The notes below the pieces were generated by a model. The model had not been told where the DNA came from and did not search any database. It saw only the letters and a list, made by a program, of their open reading frames with translations. DNA of 64,000 bases from UBA2256 sp964531105 (GTDB taxonomy: Bacteria; Spirochaetota; Spirochaetia; Treponematales; Rectinemataceae). The stretch lies in NCBI GenBank assembly GCA_964531105.1, contig CAZHFN010000006.1, forward strand, positions 12,700 to 76,699, written 5' to 3'. The position numbers and the translations under genes are program-made. Of the stretch, positions 44,219 to 52,975 are shown in pieces; the first letter of the stretch is position 1, and each line of letters starts with the position of its first letter.

Positions 44219-45571
44219 ATGCCTAAAAGAATTGGAATACGGCGAGAAGATAAAAGCATTTGGGAACGCAGAGTCCCTGTCACGCCCAAGGTAGTAGCCG
44301 AACTCAAAAAAGATTACAACATAGAAACCTTATTACAATCCTCTTCCATCCGGGTGATTCCTGACAAGGATTTTACGGCCAATGGTGCCATTCTGAAAGA
44401 CGATCTATCATCCTGCGATGTGGTGTTCGGGGTGAAGGAAATTCCTATCGAACAGTTCCGCCAGGGCGGAACCTATGTATTTTTCTCCCATGTCATAAAG
44501 GGGCAGCCGTACAATATGCCTATGCTGCGCGCCCTCATGGACAAGGGTTGTACGCTCATAGACTACGAAAAGGTAGCCGACGAAAAGGGCAGAAGGCTGA
44601 TATTTTTCGGCAGACATGCCGGAGCTGCAGGGGCTATTGAAACCCTTTATGCCCTGGGCCGCCGCCTGCAGTGGGAAGGAACCGACAACCCATTTCTTGA
44701 TATAAAAAGAGCCTATGAATACCCAAGCCTTGATGCAGCCAAGGAAGCGGTGCGCGCACTTGGTCGCAGGCTGGCGAAGGAAGGAATTCCGGAGCAACTA
44801 AGCCCTCTGGTCATAGGTGTCGCTGGTTATGGAAACGTAGGCCAGGGCGTTCTGGAAGTGCTGAACGAATTGCCGGTCCAGCTCGTCAAACCGGAGGAAC
44901 TGGAAAAGCTCTATGAGACAGGCAACAAAGCCGGAGGTACAGTTTTCTGCTCTACTTTTAAAGAAGAGCACATGGTTGCCCCCAGGGAAGCCCAGGTGGC
45001 CGGAGCAGCCCTAGCAGCCCGCGCCGACATTTCTACGAGCGGTTTTGACTACCAGCATTACTATAAGAACCCTGGACAGTACTACTCCATATTTGATCGA
45101 TACTGGCCAGGCTTGACTGCCCTTGTAAACGCCGTCTACTGGGATACTCCTTATCCTCGGCTGGTCACCAAGGAAGGAATGGCTGCTAGGCAAGCAGGGG
45201 AAGGATTCCGGCTGAAGGTTATCGGCGACGTTTCCTGCGATATAGAAGGCTCCATCGAAGTTACGGTGAAGTCCACCGAACCCGGAGACCCTTGCTTTGT
45301 CTACGATCCTGCGACCGCTGAGGTACAGGATGGCTTCGCAGGTCCGGGCGTGGTTGTAATGGCCGTGGATATTCTACCCAGCGAGCTTCCCCTGGATTCA
45401 TCCGAATCCTTCTGTGCGGCTTTAAAGCCCTACATACCGGCCATTGCGATGGCGGATTACTCACTTAAGTTTTCCGACCTGGCATTGCCGCCGGAAATCA
45501 AGAAGGCGGTAATCGTGCACAAGGGCAGCTTGACGCCTTCTTTTGAATATTTAAAGCGCTACGTGGTATGA
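44219..45571 (+). CDS. lysine-ketoglutarate reductase-like (saccharopine-forming)
   Basis: 450-residue protein of the alanine dehydrogenase/PNT-N fold that matches the LKR half of eukaryotic AASS: PKRIGIRREDKSIWERRVPVTP, DVVFGVKEIPIEQFRQGGTYVFFSHVIKGQPYN, then LIDYEKV and FFGRHAGAAGAIETL. A Rossmann-like motif GVAGYGNVGQGVLEVL is in the middle. It should join lysine and 2-oxoglutarate to saccharopine with NADPH, the first step of lysine breakdown. GGGGGA lies about 5 bases before the ATG at 44219; an in-frame ATG at 44207 is possible. It ends 28 bases before the saccharopine dehydrogenase gene. Confidence 0.87.
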   Translation: MPKRIGIRREDKSIWERRVPVTPKVVAELKKDYNIETLLQSSSIRVIPDKDFTANGAILKDDLSSCDVVFGVKEIPIEQFRQGGTYVFFSHVIKGQPYNMPMLRALMDKGCTLIDYEKVADEKGRRLIFFGRHAGAAGAIETLYALGRRLQWEGTDNPFLDIKRAYEYPSLDAAKEAVRALGRRLAKEGIPEQLSPLVIGVAGYGNVGQGVLEVLNELPVQLVKPEELEKLYETGNKAGGTVFCSTFKEEHMVAPREAQVAGAALAARADISTSGFDYQHYYKNPGQYYSIFDRYWPGLTALVNAVYWDTPYPRLVTKEGMAARQAGEGFRLKVIGDVSCDIEGSIEVTVKSTEPGDPCFVYDPATAEVQDGFAGPGVVVMAVDILPSELPLDSSESFCAALKPYIPAIAMADYSLKFSDLALPPEIKKAVIVHKGSLTPSFEYLKRYVV

Positions 45572-45599
45572 GCCCTATCCTATTCCAAGGAGTACTGAT

Positions 45600-46922
45600 A
45601 TGAACAAGGTTGTTGTATTCGGTGCAGGCATGGTGGCAGGTGAGCATGTACGGTATCTGCTAGACCATGGTTTCGAGGTGACGGTAGCTTCCAGAACTAT
45701 TAAAAAGGCCGAAGCCTTGGTGCAGGGATATCCCAAGGGTCACGCGGCGGCGGTGAATTCCGAAGACCTGGATGCGGTGGGCGATATAATTCGTCAGCAC
45801 GATCTGGCGGTAAGCCTTTTACCCTATGCATATCATCCAGCTATAGCCCGTCTCTGTCTCAAGCATGGCAAACACATGCTCACCACTTCCTATGTAAAAC
45901 CGGAAATGGCCGCCCTCGATGCCCCAGCCCGGGAAGCGGGGTTAATTTTCATGAATGAAATCGGTGTAGATCCCGGCATCGATCACATGACAGCCATGAA
46001 AGTAATTCACAAAGTACAGAAGGAAGGCGGCGAGATAACGAAGTTCATCTCGTACTGCGGAGGTCTGCCCGCACCAGAGGCCAACGACAACCCCTTCGGC
46101 TACAAGTTCTCATGGAGTCCCCGTGGAGTCTTGCTGGCGGGTAAGAATCCAGCCCATTACCGCTGGAACGGGGAAGAGGTGGATATCAAGGCGGGCACGC
46201 TGTTCGACCATTACGGGACTATGGCCGTGGAAGTCGAGGGCAAGAAGATCGTTTTCGAAACTTACCCTAACCGAGACTCCATGCCCTATGCCACAACCTA
46301 TGGAATAGAGTCGACCCGAACCATGCTGCGGGGCACTCTTCGCAACCTCGGTTGGTGTTCCACGTTGAGCAAAATTTCGGACCTCGGCCTGCTGGACGAA
46401 GCTCCCCTGACTGATTTTCAGGGCGGCTCATGGCTTGATCTGATGCAAAGACTCGCCCCCGGTACTTCCGATGTCAGAAGCAACCTGGCCAGAAAACTGG
46501 GTGTCCAGACTTCTGCGAAGGTTATCGAAAACCTGGCCTGGCTCGGCCTTCTCTCCAATGATGCACTGCCCCAAGGACAAAAAGCCCCCATCGATATGCT
46601 CTGCGCAAAGATGATGGAAAAAATGCAGTTTACCCCCGGCGAAAGGGATCTATTAATTCTCAGGCACGAGTTTGAGGCGAAATACTCCGACTACAAAACA
46701 GCGATTACCTCTATCATGGTAGATTTTGGTATACCCAATGGGGCCACATCCATGGCGCGCACCGTGGGCTTGCCTGCGGCTATAGGCGTGAGGATGATTC
46801 TAGAGGGAAAGATCAGGCAACGCGGAGTCGTGATACCCATCTCGGCGGATATCTACGAACCAATTCTCAAAGAACTGGAAACACTAGGCATTCACTTTTC
46901 TGAAACCTGGTCAAAGGCTTGA
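45600..46922 (+). CDS. saccharopine dehydrogenase (glutamate-forming) type
   Basis: 440 residues. The N-terminal Rossmann motif VVVFGAGMVAGEHV, then TVASRTIKKAEAL, VSLLPYAYHPAIARLCLKHGKHMLTTSYV and NEIGVDPGIDHMTAMK are hallmarks of the SDH half of AASS/LYS9. It should split saccharopine to glutamate and 2-aminoadipate semialdehyde. The C-terminal half (KFSWSPRGVLLAGKNPA, IMVDFGIPNGATSMARTVGLPAA) is also well conserved. AAGGAG precedes the ATG. The pair with the LKR gene reconstitutes the plant/animal bifunctional enzyme as two genes. Confidence 0.9.
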   Translation: MNKVVVFGAGMVAGEHVRYLLDHGFEVTVASRTIKKAEALVQGYPKGHAAAVNSEDLDAVGDIIRQHDLAVSLLPYAYHPAIARLCLKHGKHMLTTSYVKPEMAALDAPAREAGLIFMNEIGVDPGIDHMTAMKVIHKVQKEGGEITKFISYCGGLPAPEANDNPFGYKFSWSPRGVLLAGKNPAHYRWNGEEVDIKAGTLFDHYGTMAVEVEGKKIVFETYPNRDSMPYATTYGIESTRTMLRGTLRNLGWCSTLSKISDLGLLDEAPLTDFQGGSWLDLMQRLAPGTSDVRSNLARKLGVQTSAKVIENLAWLGLLSNDALPQGQKAPIDMLCAKMMEKMQFTPGERDLLILRHEFEAKYSDYKTAITSIMVDFGIPNGATSMARTVGLPAAIGVRMILEGKIRQRGVVIPISADIYEPILKELETLGIHFSETWSKA

Positions 46923-46931
46923 TATAAAAAA

Positions 46932-46968
46932 GCCGCCCCTCTCCTGCTCTATGCAGGAGAGGGGCGGC
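46932..46968. terminator. long perfect hairpin between convergent genes, bidirectional terminator
   Basis: A 16-bp perfect stem (GCCGCCCCTCTCCTGC and its complement) with a TCTAT loop. Read on the minus strand it is followed by TTTTTT, so it terminates the peptide-scavenging operon; on the plus strand it lies 9 bases after the saccharopine dehydrogenase stop, without a T-run but with AAAAAA before it. Confidence 0.92.
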
Positions 46969-46982
46969 AACTCAGCTTCTAA

Positions 46983-47873
46983 TTACAGACCCCTGCGCAA
47001 ATCAGCTTCGGCGGCGATGTACCCGAAAGCCGGCCAGAACGCAGTAGCTACTACTTTCTGAAACATGGTTTTGGCTTCCCCTACCCTGCCGTTGTAATAA
47101 TGCCAATTTCCTATCCCATAGCCATGAGTGGCCGTGTCGTGATGGGTTGTCGAGCCGGCTACCAGAAGTTCTTCCGGCTTCTTGAGTCCCTTATAGAGAA
47201 GCAGCCTGTGGTGATACGCATAATTCTCAATGATATTCATGTTCTCCGTAATCGGCTTGAGTACTTCGGCTGCTTCTTCCTTTCGGCCCAAGCGCATTAG
47301 CGTCATGTACAGCCAGTCGGATGTAGCCACAAGTGCGTCGTCGTTGGAAGTGGAATATTCCATGCAGGTTCTGTAATCTCCTAAAGCGTCCTCGAATTTA
47401 CCCTGGAGATACCGGGAGAGGCCAAGGTGGTAGAAGATGTTAAACCGTATTGTTCCAGTAGGAAGTCCGGCCTTATTAGGCTCGCCATCGGCCTCCACCA
47501 CATCAGGCGCATTCAGGCAAAGTTTGGCTGCCTTGAGATAATCGGCCTCAGCCTCGGCAAATTTACGAATAGAGATAAACCTGTGCCCTCGATGACGAAG
47601 AAGCACAAAGCTTTCGGGATACTTATCCAAACCTTCGCTATATACTTCGATAGCTTCTCGATAGCGCGTCAGATACCCTAGTCGGCGCCCATGCCACGCA
47701 ATGGCATCTTCGTCGTCAGGATTGGCCTTTACCCTCTGGACCGCGGCTTCCAGATTAGCCAGATACTTCGCTTCAGTCTCAGCCGGGTACTCTACCGCAT
47801 AAAGAGCTTCACCGAATAAGCTGTAGCCCTCGGGCAAACCGGATTTCTTTTTCACAGTATCAAATTCTCCCAT
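46983..47873 (-). CDS. tetratricopeptide-repeat protein
   Basis: 296-residue cytoplasmic protein of TPR-type helical repeats: AAVQRVKANPDDEDAIAWHGRR, REAIEVYSEGLDKYPESFVLLRHRG, KFAEAEADYLKAAKL, GKFEDALGDYRTCMEYS and GRKEEAAEVLKPI. No catalytic motif or signal peptide. It is the last gene of the minus-strand peptide operon, 24 bases after the M24 peptidase gene, behind AAGGGAGG and before a strong terminator. A role in assembling or controlling the peptide pathway is possible but not shown. Confidence 0.85.
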   Translation of the reverse strand: MGEFDTVKKKSGLPEGYSLFGEALYAVEYPAETEAKYLANLEAAVQRVKANPDDEDAIAWHGRRLGYLTRYREAIEVYSEGLDKYPESFVLLRHRGHRFISIRKFAEAEADYLKAAKLCLNAPDVVEADGEPNKAGLPTGTIRFNIFYHLGLSRYLQGKFEDALGDYRTCMEYSTSNDDALVATSDWLYMTLMRLGRKEEAAEVLKPITENMNIIENYAYHHRLLLYKGLKKPEELLVAGSTTHHDTATHGYGIGNWHYYNGRVGEAKTMFQKVVATAFWPAFGYIAAEADLRRGL

Positions 47874-47897
47874 TCAATGCCTCCCTTGGCAATGGTA

Positions 47898-49085
47898 TTA
47901 AAGGACTATGAGATCGGAATACGAGGGGGTCAGGTTTTCCACTCCCGTTTCGGTGACAACAACATTCTCTTCTATGCCGAGGCTTCCCACGCCCTTCTCT
48001 AGAAAATATGGCTCCACCGCGAACACCATGCCCGGCTGGAGTACGGTGTCACAGCTTATGTCCAGGAGCGGAAATTCATGGACTCCGGTGCCCAGAGAGT
48101 GCCCCACATGGCCAGGAACGGCGGAGAATTCCGCAAATGGCGAAGCATTCATAACCTTGTCTACAGCCCGTACTACATCCGAAACTCTAGCACCGGGCTT
48201 CATAGCCTCTATACCCGCATAACATGCTGTCCTGGCTACGTCGAACATAGCCCTCTGGCGATCGCTGGGCTTGCCGATAACCCCTTCTCGGATAATGTCG
48301 CCGTAATAGCCATCGCAGATAGGTCCACCGTCCACAAGAATTATTTCGCCTTTGCGTATGGGCCGGTTGGAAGGAGGACAATTACCCTGGGGATAGCGCT
48401 CAGCCCCCGCCCTAATTCCCAAGAGCAGGCTCCGTTCTGCGCCGCCCTTGAAATACTCAATAACGATATTTCTGTAAAGATCCAGCTCGGACATGCCTTC
48501 TTTCAACGAAGCGAAACCTGCGGCTATGCCATCACAATTTATTTTAGCGCAGCGGCGCAAATAGGCGATTTCTGCTTCCGACTTTACCGAACGCACAGCC
48601 CATAGCGCGTCGGAGCAGTCTACAAGATTCGCATCCTTGAGCAAGGCAAAGAGAGCTTCCCGCTGTACATGATTGAGATGCATTTTAGTGCCGTTAGAGA
48701 ATTCGAACCCTATCTTTCCAGAAAGAAGACCCTTTTCAGCCAGGGGGCTGGCGATAGTCTGGGCGAAGCTTGGGTATCCGCCGTCCTTTCCGCCGTCTCT
48801 ACTATAAAACCGAATGTCTTCTACACAGGAAGTATAGGCGGCTGTCTCAGTCCCGCCCTTGGACGTGGCAATGCACATGCCACCATTTTTGGTGATGGTG
48901 AGCACGCAGGGAGTGGACACCTTAGAATCCCAGACAATGCTCTGGAACCCTGAAAAGTAGAAGGTGTTGTCATCGGAAGTCAGAATGATAGCGTCCAGGC
49001 CTTTCGCCTCCATCTGGACTCTCAACTTGGCCAGTCTGTCCTGATATTCCTGGACCGAAAACTTCAGCATAGGCGAATTTCGCAT
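47898..49085 (-). CDS. M24 family metallopeptidase (Xaa-Pro peptidase type)
   Basis: 395-residue cytoplasmic pita-bread peptidase that removes N-terminal residues before proline. A creatinase-type N-terminal domain (residues 1-150, YQDRLAKLRVQMEAKGLDAIILTSDDNTFYFSGF) precedes the catalytic domain with the metal ligands in VDGGPICDGYYGDI, GHVGHSLGTGVHEFP, FAVEPYF and GIEENVVVTE. AAGGAG precedes the ATG at 5 bases. It is co-transcribed with oppABCDF, a natural partner because proline-containing peptides need a special peptidase. Confidence 0.93.
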   Translation of the reverse strand: MRNSPMLKFSVQEYQDRLAKLRVQMEAKGLDAIILTSDDNTFYFSGFQSIVWDSKVSTPCVLTITKNGGMCIATSKGGTETAAYTSCVEDIRFYSRDGGKDGGYPSFAQTIASPLAEKGLLSGKIGFEFSNGTKMHLNHVQREALFALLKDANLVDCSDALWAVRSVKSEAEIAYLRRCAKINCDGIAAGFASLKEGMSELDLYRNIVIEYFKGGAERSLLLGIRAGAERYPQGNCPPSNRPIRKGEIILVDGGPICDGYYGDIIREGVIGKPSDRQRAMFDVARTACYAGIEAMKPGARVSDVVRAVDKVMNASPFAEFSAVPGHVGHSLGTGVHEFPLLDISCDTVLQPGMVFAVEPYFLEKGVGSLGIEENVVVTETGVENLTPSYSDLIVL

Positions 49086-49094
49086 TGGAGCTCC

Positions 49095-50075
49095 TTATTG
49101 TTTTCTTTGCTTTGCATCGAAAAGATGGCATTCCACAAAGTGGCCTTCCTTATGCTCAATCATCTCAGGGGCTTTCTGCCTGCATATATCCATGCAGCGT
49201 GGGCAGCGAGGATGGAAGTGACAGCCCGAGGGCGGATCTATCGGACTGGCGACATCGCCTTTTATAGGCTCGCTCTCCTTGGGTTGCTCAGGATCCGATT
49301 CAGGGATCGATTCGAGCAGGGCCTGGGTATAGGGATGCAGTGGAGCATCAAAAATTGCCTGCTTGTCGGCCAACTCCACAATCCGGCCCAAATACATAAC
49401 GGCTATGCGGTCGCAGATATGCTTTACAATCCTAAGATCGTGGGAGATGAAAAGGTATGTGAGATGATATTTGGCCTGCAGATCCTGCATTAGATTGACA
49501 ATCTGGGCCTGGATAGACACATCCAGGGCGCTCACCGGTTCGTCGCAAATAATCAGCGAAGGGTTTAAGGCCAAGGCACGGGCAACTCCTATTCTCTGGC
49601 GCTGACCGCCTGAGAATTCATGGGGATATCGATCGAAGTACTCTTTGAGTAATCCCACATCGTCCATGAGTGAAAGCACGACTTCCTTGGCATTTTCCTT
49701 CTTGCCATGCACGACCAGGGGCTCCATGATTATCTTTCCCGCGCTCTGCCGAGGATCCAAGGAAGAATAGGGATCCTGGAAAATCATCTGGATCCTTCTC
49801 TTGAATTCCTTCTCCTCCCCCGGTTGAATGGAGAAAATATCCTTTCCCTCGAAATGAATGGCCCCTGATGTGGGCTTTAACAGTTTGACGATCATCTTGC
49901 CTGTGGTGGATTTGCCGCAGCCGGATTCTCCCACAAGTCCCAGGGTTTCTCCCTCATGAATGGAAAAGCTTATGCCGTCCACTGCCTTGAGATATTTCTG
50001 CTTTTCAAAATAAGTATCCTTTTTGACAGGAAAATGCTTTTTTAAATTTTTGACTTCCAGAAGCACCCGTTTCAT
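49095..50075 (-). CDS. oppF: peptide ABC importer ATPase, OppF type
   Basis: 326-residue ATPase with Walker A GESGCGKST, Q-loop MIFQDPYSSLDPRQ, signature FSGGQRQRIGVARAL, Walker B LIICDEPVSALDVS, switch FISHDLRIVKHIC, and the C-terminal cysteine cluster PPSGCHFHPRCPRCMDIC. It overlaps oppD by 4 bases (ATGA). The next gene is the M24 peptidase. Confidence 0.95.
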   Translation of the reverse strand: MKRVLLEVKNLKKHFPVKKDTYFEKQKYLKAVDGISFSIHEGETLGLVGESGCGKSTTGKMIVKLLKPTSGAIHFEGKDIFSIQPGEEKEFKRRIQMIFQDPYSSLDPRQSAGKIIMEPLVVHGKKENAKEVVLSLMDDVGLLKEYFDRYPHEFSGGQRQRIGVARALALNPSLIICDEPVSALDVSIQAQIVNLMQDLQAKYHLTYLFISHDLRIVKHICDRIAVMYLGRIVELADKQAIFDAPLHPYTQALLESIPESDPEQPKESEPIKGDVASPIDPPSGCHFHPRCPRCMDICRQKAPEMIEHKEGHFVECHLFDAKQRKQ

Positions 50076-51076
50076 TTCTCTCCCCCTTGGTCATACTTCC
50101 AGCAGCGGACCTTTCGCCCGGCGCCGACATGGATAAACTCAGGCTCCTTTTCCAGACAAATAGGCATGACCTCATCGCAGCGGGTACAGAATTTACAGCC
50201 CACCGGTAGCTTCAAGGGACTCGGCACCGTTCCTTTTATTATTCTCAGTCTGTGCAGGGACTCGGAAATCTTGGGGATGGAATGCAAAAGGCCAACGGTA
50301 TAGGGATGAAGCGGCGAGGAGTAAATGGATTTTACATCCCCATATTCCATTACCTTGCCCGCATACATGATCATGACATTCTGAGCAAGTTGCGCGACGA
50401 CGCCCAGATCGTGGCTTATCAGAATGATCGCCGTGGAGACTTCTTTCTTGAGTTCCGACATGAGATGGATAATCTGTGCCTGAATCGTGACATCCAGGGC
50501 TGTGGTTGGCTCGTCGGCGATGAGAATACGGGGATTACATGCCATGGCCATGGCTATCATAGCCCTTTGGCGCATTCCTCCGGAGAGCTGATGAGGATGG
50601 TTACGGGCGCATTTGTCGGGATTGGGAATACCCACCATGCGAAGCATTTCTTCGACTATTTCCATCGCTTCCTTGCCCTTTTTACCCCTGTGGAGCTGAA
50701 GCACTTCGGCGATCTGTTTGCCGACGGTGAATACTGGATTGAGCGAGGTCATGGGTTCCTGGAAGATCATGGAAATTTCGTTGCCCCGGATCTTTCTCAT
50801 CTCTCTTTCACTGATTTTTACCAGGTCCCTGTCACCATAGAGGATGGAACCAGCCACAATTTTCCCGGGAGGATTGGGAATCAGCCTTAGAATGGAAAGC
50901 GAGGTTACGCTCTTTCCCGAGCCCGATTCTCCGACAATCGCCAGTGTTTCCTTTTCTTTCAATGAAAAATCGACGCCATCCACCGCGGGCACAAAGCCCT
51001 CTTCTATTTGGAAATGTGTCTTGAGTCCCTGAACCTTGAGGATTTCCTTGTTTTCGGTCTGGCTTGCTGCGCTCAT
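50072..51076 (-). CDS. oppD: peptide ABC importer ATPase, OppD type
   Basis: 334-residue ATPase partner. Motifs: Walker A GESGSGKSV, Q-loop MIFQEPMTSLNPVF, signature LSGGMRQRAMIAMAM, Walker B ILIADEPTTALDV, switch ISHDLGVVAQLA, and C-terminal GCKFCTRCDEVMPIC. The ATG at 51076 is preferred because AAGGGGGG lies directly upstream. It starts 10 bases after oppC. Confidence 0.95.
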   Translation of the reverse strand: MSAASQTENKEILKVQGLKTHFQIEEGFVPAVDGVDFSLKEKETLAIVGESGSGKSVTSLSILRLIPNPPGKIVAGSILYGDRDLVKISEREMRKIRGNEISMIFQEPMTSLNPVFTVGKQIAEVLQLHRGKKGKEAMEIVEEMLRMVGIPNPDKCARNHPHQLSGGMRQRAMIAMAMACNPRILIADEPTTALDVTIQAQIIHLMSELKKEVSTAIILISHDLGVVAQLAQNVMIMYAGKVMEYGDVKSIYSSPLHPYTVGLLHSIPKISESLHRLRIIKGTVPSPLKLPVGCKFCTRCDEVMPICLEKEPEFIHVGAGRKVRCWKYDQGGEK

Positions 51077-51086
51077 TCCTCCCCCC

Positions 51087-51923
51087 TTAACTATTCTTGA
51101 GCTTGGGATCGAGGGCATCCCGCAAGCCATCGCCTAAAAGGCTGAAACTTAGGACGACCAAGGTTATGGCGATCCCTGGAGCCAAGGTGGCGATAGGTAC
51201 AGTCCTGATGACTTCCCTGGCCTTGCTCAGCATCGAACCCCATTCGGGATAGGGCGGCTGAACGCCCAGGCCTAAAAAGGAAAGAGATGAAGAAGTCAGT
51301 ATGGCGGTGCCGAGACTCAAGGTTGTGTTGACAATTACCTGGGAGAAGGAGTTGGGGATGATATGCGTGAGTATAATTCTCGTATTGGAAGCCCCAATCA
51401 CCTTGGCCGCCTGAATGTACTCATTATTGCGGATTGTCAGCACCGAGCCTCGGACTATCCGGGCAATGTAGGGAATATTGTAAATAGCGATGGCGATAAT
51501 CGTATTGATAATTCCGTTGCCGAGAATGGCTACAATCGCTATGGCCAGGAGGAGCCCAGGAAATGCCAATAAAATATCGGTTATGCGCATGAGTATATCG
51601 TCCACCCGGCCGCCGAAATACCCGGCCACTACCCCAAGCAACAATCCGATTATGGAGCCCGAGAGAACAGCGGTAAAGCTTATGATAAAGGTAGTGCGTG
51701 CGCCGTAGACGAGCCTGGTAAGGGTATCCCTGCCCAGATTATCCGTGCCCAGAGGATGAGCCAAACTTGCTCCCTGGTATTTGTTGCGCAGATCTATTTT
51801 CAAAGGATCATAGGCTGTGAAATATGGCCCAACGAGAGCAATAAATATAAAGAATACTATGATGATTCCACCGATAAGGGAGGATTTTCTTTTTGCAAAG
51901 CGCTTGAACGTAGAAGACTTCAT
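51087..51923 (-). CDS. oppC: peptide ABC importer permease, OppC type
   Basis: 278-residue inner-membrane permease: KSSLIGGIIIVFFIFIALVGPYF helix, then HPLGTDNLGRDTLTRLVYGARTTFI, the EAA loop QAAKVIGASNTRIILTHIIPN and the C-terminus ITLVVLSFSLLGDGLRDALDP. The ATG at 51923 is 7 bases after oppB and fits the family N-terminus; the frame is open 27 codons further, but that would overlap oppB. Confidence 0.94.
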   Translation of the reverse strand: MKSSTFKRFAKRKSSLIGGIIIVFFIFIALVGPYFTAYDPLKIDLRNKYQGASLAHPLGTDNLGRDTLTRLVYGARTTFIISFTAVLSGSIIGLLLGVVAGYFGGRVDDILMRITDILLAFPGLLLAIAIVAILGNGIINTIIAIAIYNIPYIARIVRGSVLTIRNNEYIQAAKVIGASNTRIILTHIIPNSFSQVIVNTTLSLGTAILTSSSLSFLGLGVQPPYPEWGSMLSKAREVIRTVPIATLAPGIAITLVVLSFSLLGDGLRDALDPKLKNS

Positions 51924-51930
51924 CCTTCGA

Positions 51931-52857
51931 TCATCCTTTTTGGTAGTGAATCCGAGGATCCACAAGGCGGTAAAGTATGTCCACAATGGTATTGATAAGT
52001 ACAAAGGTGGTGGAAAGCACCAACACCGTAGCTTGGACCACCGGATAGTCCCTGGTGAGCACCGCGTCTATCATAAGCCTTCCGATACCTGGAATGGCGA
52101 AAACGCTCTCAATTAAGGCCGACCCTGCCAGAAGACCGCCGAAGCGAAGACCTAAGATGGTCACAATGGGAATAAGTGCATTCCGCAGGGCATGGGAGAG
52201 AATAACCTTATAGGCAGGCACTCCCTTTGCATACGCGGTGCGAACATAGTCCTCTCTCAGCACTTCAAGCATGGCCGACCGTGTCATACGGGCAATCAAG
52301 CCCACCGACTGCATGCCTAAGGCGAAAATGGGCAACACATAGTGCTTGGTCGAATACATGCCAATGCTGGGAAACCAGCCCAAATATAGGGAAAAAATGA
52401 GAATAAATATTATTGCCAAGAAAAATGAAGGAGTGGAAACGGATAAAAGTGAAAATATCATGAGAAAATTATCCAGGAACTTATTTTGCTTTATTGCTGA
52501 AATTATACCGATCACAATTCCAATAAAGGCTGCTACCAGGGTTCCACCCAAGGCAAGCACCAGAGTATAGCGATAACGTCCCAGTATTTCATCTATTACT
52601 GGCTGCCTAGTCCGTATGGAAGTCCCAAAATCTCCTTTTAAAGCGTTGGAAATAAAATTTCCGTACTGAACGTAGAGGGGATCGTTCAAGCCTAGTCTGT
52701 CCCTGGTAGCCTGCACCGCTTCTGGCGGCGCATGGAGTCCCAGCATGTTGAGGACAGGGTCTCCTGGGATGAGATGTACCATCAAAAAAACCAGGATAGA
52801 AACCATAAAGAGTATGATAACCAGTGATATTAACTTGGAAATGATAAACTTGAGCAT
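51931..52857 (-). CDS. oppB: peptide ABC importer permease, OppB type
   Basis: 308-residue inner-membrane permease: N-terminal helix MLKFIISKLISLVIILFMVS and PGDPVLNMLGLHAP, then LKGDFGTSIRTRQPVIDEIL, the EAA loop RTAYAKGVPAYKVILSHALRN and VFAIPGIGRLMIDAVLTRDY. The ATG at 52857 matches the family start and has GAGGTG 8 bases upstream; a longer frame (to 52953) would run through the hairpin region after oppA. Confidence 0.94.
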   Translation of the reverse strand: MLKFIISKLISLVIILFMVSILVFLMVHLIPGDPVLNMLGLHAPPEAVQATRDRLGLNDPLYVQYGNFISNALKGDFGTSIRTRQPVIDEILGRYRYTLVLALGGTLVAAFIGIVIGIISAIKQNKFLDNFLMIFSLLSVSTPSFFLAIIFILIFSLYLGWFPSIGMYSTKHYVLPIFALGMQSVGLIARMTRSAMLEVLREDYVRTAYAKGVPAYKVILSHALRNALIPIVTILGLRFGGLLAGSALIESVFAIPGIGRLMIDAVLTRDYPVVQATVLVLSTTFVLINTIVDILYRLVDPRIHYQKG

Positions 52858-52901
52858 CGCGAATTCACCTCTGGGACGTTCAGGAAGAAATGCTGAGGAA
52901 A

Positions 52902-52950
52902 GATGCCTCTTCAAAAGAGGCATCGCCCCGGACTTCTCCGAAGCGATGCC
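52902..52950 (-). promoter_or_regulatory. two overlapping, mutually exclusive hairpins between oppA and oppB
   Basis: Hairpin 1: GGCATCGC/GCGATGCC (52919-52926 with 52943-52950), with an inner CGG/CCG. Hairpin 2: GATGCCTCTT/AAGAGGCATC (52902-52911 with 52915-52924), perfect 10-bp stem, loop of 3, followed on the minus strand by TTTCCTC. They share six bases (52919-52924). This suits an attenuator or stabiliser that favours the binding-protein message over the downstream genes. Confidence 0.7.
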
Positions 52951-52975
52951 CACTTAGCCGAAGATTGGAAAATGA

